A stretch of 63,681 bases of DNA from Actinomycetes bacterium. Its GTDB lineage: Bacteria > Actinomycetota > Acidimicrobiia > Acidimicrobiales > Acidimicrobiaceae. The notes beneath the pieces are model-generated. The model did no database searches and was not told where the DNA came from. It was given only the letters and a program-made list of their open reading frames with translations. The position numbers were made by a program, and so were the translations under genes. This document shows positions 62,269-63,681 of this stretch, in pieces (positions within the stretch are counted from its first letter, which is position 1; the number at the start of each line of letters is the position of its first letter). Location of the stretch: NCBI GenBank assembly GCA_021786375.1, contig JAJYNL010000085.1, forward strand, positions 1 to 63,681, written 5' to 3'.

Positions 62269-62733
62269 ATGCCCAGTAGACGAGACCTAATCCGCATGAC
62301 CGACCAGGAGGTTGCCGCGTTCCTGGCCGAGCCGCACACCATGGCTGTGGCCACCAAGGGTCCGGGTGAGGACATCCACCTGGTGGCGATGTGGTACGGG
62401 TTCGTAGGGGCCGACGTCGCCTTCTGGACCTATGCCAAGAGCCAGAAGATGCTCAATCTGCAAAGGAGCGGCACCCTCACCGCGATGGTGGAGGCCGGCG
62501 AGACCTATGATGCCCTGCGCGGAGTGGAGATGATCGCCGACGCCGAGATAGTCACCGACCATGAGCAGGTGCGTGAGATCGGGAGCTCCATCTACGGCCG
62601 CTACGGGGGGCTTGATCAGAGCGCGGAGGCCAAGCAGGCCTTCCTTGCCAGCGCGTCAAAGCGCTACGGGGTGATCATCCACCCGCGCAAATTGGTCAGC
62701 TGGGACCATCGCAAGCTGGGTGGCGTGTACTGA
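62269..62733 (+). CDS. Pyridoxamine-5'-phosphate oxidase-like flavin-binding protein
   Basis: Protein of 154 aa with the split-barrel fold of PNPOx-like or F420/FMN-binding enzymes: MTDQEVAAFLAEPHTMAVAT, DIHLVAMWYGFVGADVAFWT, YAKSQKMLNLQRSGTLTAMV and YGVIIHPRKLVSWDHRKL. In actinobacteria many members bind F420 or heme, so the cofactor is open. ATG 62269 follows AAAGGAGG. Substrate is unknown. Confidence 0.88.
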   Translation: MPSRRDLIRMTDQEVAAFLAEPHTMAVATKGPGEDIHLVAMWYGFVGADVAFWTYAKSQKMLNLQRSGTLTAMVEAGETYDALRGVEMIADAEIVTDHEQVREIGSSIYGRYGGLDQSAEAKQAFLASASKRYGVIIHPRKLVSWDHRKLGGVY

Positions 62734-63029
62734 GCCAGGTGGGCGGGCACTGATCCGAAGCTCCGTTGGCCGGCCGGATTACGGCTCCGCATCTCCGGGA
62801 CGTCCGGGGCAGGGGATCGCCAATCACGCGCCTGGCGTGCAGGCACCCTGGCAGGTGGTCACCTGGCCGCAAGCCCAAGTCGTGGCTGGAACTCGCGGAA
62901 GAGCGCCGCAGGCGGACTCTCCTGCGTCGAGGAGAGCGCCGGTCGGGAGCCGCGTCGAAGCGGCATTACCGCCTTGCGTAGTGCCAGACCCGCGTCTCTT
63001 TGGATGGTGCGATGAAGTACCCCGGCTCC

Positions 63030-63681
63030 TCAGGTGTCCAGGCGGTCCCGGAGCACGTGCTTGAGTATTTTGCCGGATGGATTTCTGGGTATGACGTCGA
63101 AAATCAGCTCGCGGGGCAACTTGTAATCGGCTATCAGCTCGCGGCCGAATGCGCGAAGCTCCTCCAGCGTCAACTCCATTCCGGGCCTCAGGGAAACAAT
63201 GGCCACCACCGTCTCCCCGAACTCTTCGGAGGGCCGGCCAACAATGGCAATGTCGCCGATCGCAGGGTGACCAGCCAAAGCGTTCTCCACCTCGACCGAG
63301 TAGATGTTTCGACCACCGCTGATGATCATGTCTTTCAGCCGGTCCACCAGGGTGATGTAACCCTCGCTGTCGATGCGGGCCAGATCGCCGGTGTGCACCC
63401 AGCCGGCGCGGACAGTCTCAGCGGTTTGGTCGGGCTTGCCCCAGTAGCCCTTCATCATGGTCTCGCCGCGCATGATCATCTCACCAATCGCTCCGGGCGC
63501 GACGTCATTGCCCGCCGCGTCCACTATGCGCACCTCGGTATTGGGCAGGGCGCTGCGCCCGCTCGCCTCCGGGTGGGCCATCACCTCCTCCGGGGTGAGG
63601 ACGATGCCACCAGGCCCCCCTTCCGTCTGGCCACAGGCCTGAACCAGGCGGGCGTCGGGAATCGCCGCCAGTATCGCCCGA
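63030..63681 (-). CDS. Acyl-CoA synthetase / AMP-forming ligase, C-terminal part
   Basis: Partial gene; the N-terminal half lies beyond the right edge. About 217 residues are visible. Motifs include CGQTEGGPGG (adenylation loop equivalent to YGxTE), MMKGYWGKPDQTAETVRAGW, HTGDLARIDSEGYITLVDR, KDMIISGGRNIYSVEVENAL and the C-terminal catalytic Lys in NPSGKILKHVLRDRL. It activates a carboxylic acid as acyl-AMP and then forms the CoA thioester. Chain-length preference cannot be told. The 296-base gap before it holds no supported gene. Confidence 0.93.
   Translation of the reverse strand, partial: RAILAAIPDARLVQACGQTEGGPGGIVLTPEEVMAHPEASGRSALPNTEVRIVDAAGNDVAPGAIGEMIMRGETMMKGYWGKPDQTAETVRAGWVHTGDLARIDSEGYITLVDRLKDMIISGGRNIYSVEVENALAGHPAIGDIAIVGRPSEEFGETVVAIVSLRPGMELTLEELRAFGRELIADYKLPRELIFDVIPRNPSGKILKHVLRDRLDT

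Noticed and set aside
62766-62981. Small basic ORF before the acyl-CoA synthetase
   Set aside because: Arg-rich low-complexity reading with no ribosome-binding site, and competing frames look similar. It is not separable from chance.

Overview
The window looks like a high-GC actinobacterial chromosome, most likely Acidimicrobiia or a close relative. The basis is the conserved housekeeping order glmU-prs-rplY-pth-mfd-mazG-eno-ftsB, a DUF501 gene that normally follows ftsB in actinobacteria, an actinobacterial-type (group 2a, Huc-like) hydrogenase, a RipA-like NlpC/P60 hydrolase, and Thr-rich surface proteins. The class-level assignment is inference. No tRNA, rRNA, insertion sequence or CRISPR array was seen.

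Region 1 (1-4464): a gene fragment at the left edge, a GAF-EAL c-di-GMP phosphodiesterase, a possible small ORF and a large secreted lipoprotein with Asp-box repeats.

Region 2 (4465-19897) is the centrepiece: a complete group 2a [NiFe]-hydrogenase locus. It has hypC-hypF-hypC, a convergent AraC-type regulator, then a long co-directional array: DUF1641 gene, hypA, hypB, hucS, hucL, endopeptidase, a frame-disrupted small ORF, TPR protein, 126-aa orphan, hucE (NifU-Rieske fusion), NHL propeller, a third hypC, hypD and hypE. HucS lacks a Tat signal and carries the ligand substitutions expected for an all-[3Fe-4S] relay, as in the oxygen-insensitive, atmospheric-H2-oxidising mycobacterial Huc. All six Hyp functions are present, so the locus can in principle mature its own enzyme. 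Near-identical 16-bp direct repeats lie between the AraC gene and the DUF1641 gene.

Region 3 (20036-27950): an APH-fold kinase, a MoaD-like/Asp-box propeller pair, a GT87-like membrane mannosyltransferase, a Thr-rich surface protein with 60-bp tandem repeats, a Cys-rich orphan behind a possible RNA hairpin, and a membrane-anchored GH30 hydrolase.

Region 4 (28015-39631): core genes for UDP-GlcNAc synthesis (a GlmU that stops before its acetyltransferase catalytic coils), PRPP synthesis, ribosomal protein bL25, peptidyl-tRNA hydrolase, Mfd, a PpiC-type lipoprotein foldase, MazG, enolase and FtsB.

Region 5 (39738-52417): molybdenum hydroxylase genes placed between ftsB and the DUF501 gene. There are two large subunits of the form II (AYRGAGR-like) type, one 2Fe-2S and one FAD subunit, and the maturation set coxD, coxE, coxF/xdhC, mocA and coxG. 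Three small unrelated genes sit between the first large subunit and the rest. The active-site motifs argue against true CO dehydrogenase.

Region 6 (52419-63681): DUF501, nicotinate phosphoribosyltransferase, a divergent Lgt, an SDR oxidoreductase whose 3' end overlaps the antisense pyruvate kinase gene, a quinone-oxidoreductase-type dehydrogenase, an NlpC/P60 hydrolase, fumarase C, an orphan, a flavin-binding split-barrel protein and, at the right edge, the C-terminal part of an acyl-CoA synthetase.
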